Source: Phoronis australis
Taxonomy: Eukaryota; Phoronida; Phoronidae
Assembly: GCA_002633005.1 (NCBI GenBank)
Contig: NMRA01000777.1
Coordinates: 99,323-144,503 of the forward strand
Length of the DNA: 45,181 nt
Reading direction: 5' to 3'
Part shown: positions 44,902-45,181 of the stretch, one piece after another
How positions within the stretch are numbered: the stretch's first letter is position 1
Layout: each line of letters begins with the position of its first letter
Translations under genes and position numbers: made by a program
The notes under the pieces: model-generated
Told to the model about the DNA's origin: nothing
The model's database searches: none
Seen by the model: only the letters and a program-made list of their open reading frames with translations

Positions 44902-45111
44902 ATGAGTGCGAAGAAAACTTACGGCAGATACACTTGTTGTGTTCCTGGCTGCTTCAAAAACAACAAGAGGGATAAAAATCTGAGTTTGTATGTGTTCCCT
45001 GCAAACCAAAAACTTCGTGAAAAATGGATAAACAACATTAGGAGACCTGGGAGTAAGGGGAAATTTAGCGCATTCAAACGAACGCGGGGCCATCTAGTAG
45101 GCAACACGTAG
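44902..45111 (+). pseudogene. THAP-like ORF lacking the last zinc-binding Cys (degenerate copy or unfinished exon)
   Basis: From ATG 44902 (MSAKKTYGRYTC) the reading frame shows C-C-V-P-G-C, the FP segment (YVFPANQKLREKW) and basic IRRPGSKGKFSAFKRT typical of THAP. The expected C-x2-H then reads T-R-G-H, so the third Cys ligand is missing and a stop follows at 45109. The gene could be a decayed copy, or a splice could replace the final segment, but the only nearby GT (CTA|GTAGGC) does not restore a Cys. It lies within or just after the dioxygenase intron that begins at 44614, on the same strand. Confidence 0.42.
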
Positions 45112-45181
45112 CCCCTCGGTTGGCCATGTAGGGGCTACAATACTTCCATTCGCTTTCTGTACTCATTTCGTTACTCCAGTG

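Overview
This is an AT-rich eukaryotic (animal) genomic window. The genes are split by long GT-AG introns and separated by repeat-filled spacers. There are no operons, ribosome binding sites, CRISPR arrays or rRNA/tRNA genes. The gene content (a ZU5-UPA-death-domain protein, THAP zinc fingers, an animal isopenicillin-N-synthase-like dioxygenase) and the abundant small inverted-repeat elements suggest a marine invertebrate, perhaps a deuterostome such as a hemichordate, lancelet or echinoderm. I cannot fix the species. One N at a near-perfect tandem duplication points to a heterozygous draft assembly.

Layout. 1-5 kb: minus-strand fragment of a small secreted cysteine-rich protein gene (two phase-matched exons, 4601-4490 and 2323-2244) among MITE-like elements and a 22-bp minisatellite. 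5-13.5 kb: no convincing gene; inverted-repeat elements, a tandemly duplicated 0.8-1.4 kb element with a nested insertion, and a 0.74-kb foldback element. 13.5-26.5 kb: a complete 12-exon minus-strand gene rebuilt by splice-phase matching, encoding about 1029 residues: acidic N-terminus, long charged coiled coil, ZU5-like repeats, UPA-like region and two tandem death domains. Its first intron holds the N-marked duplication. 26.5-30 kb: mostly spacer, with one ambiguous exon candidate and a THAP domain lacking an upstream ATG. 30.2-37.8 kb: a plus-strand gene with a putative promoter (octamer plus two full CRE sites), a 2.4-kb first coding exon and three short exons, about 954 residues. The protein is largely disordered and tail-anchored. 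It has four Y-M/L-x-x-T repeats resembling the plant IQD (DUF4005) motif, and a helix that fits the PKA-RII anchoring consensus. 40-44.6 kb: first five coding exons of a plus-strand 2-oxoglutarate/Fe(II) dioxygenase, running off the right end. 44.9-45.1 kb: a THAP-like ORF lacking the final Cys ligand.

How the genes relate. The genes look independent. The most novel item is the 32-38 kb gene, a possible undescribed tail-anchored A-kinase anchoring protein with microtubule-type repeats. The death-domain gene resembles PIDD/DTHD1-type proteins but appears to have lost both HFS autoproteolysis sites and has a second death domain. All splice models come from reading consensus sites and phase by eye, without transcript evidence.
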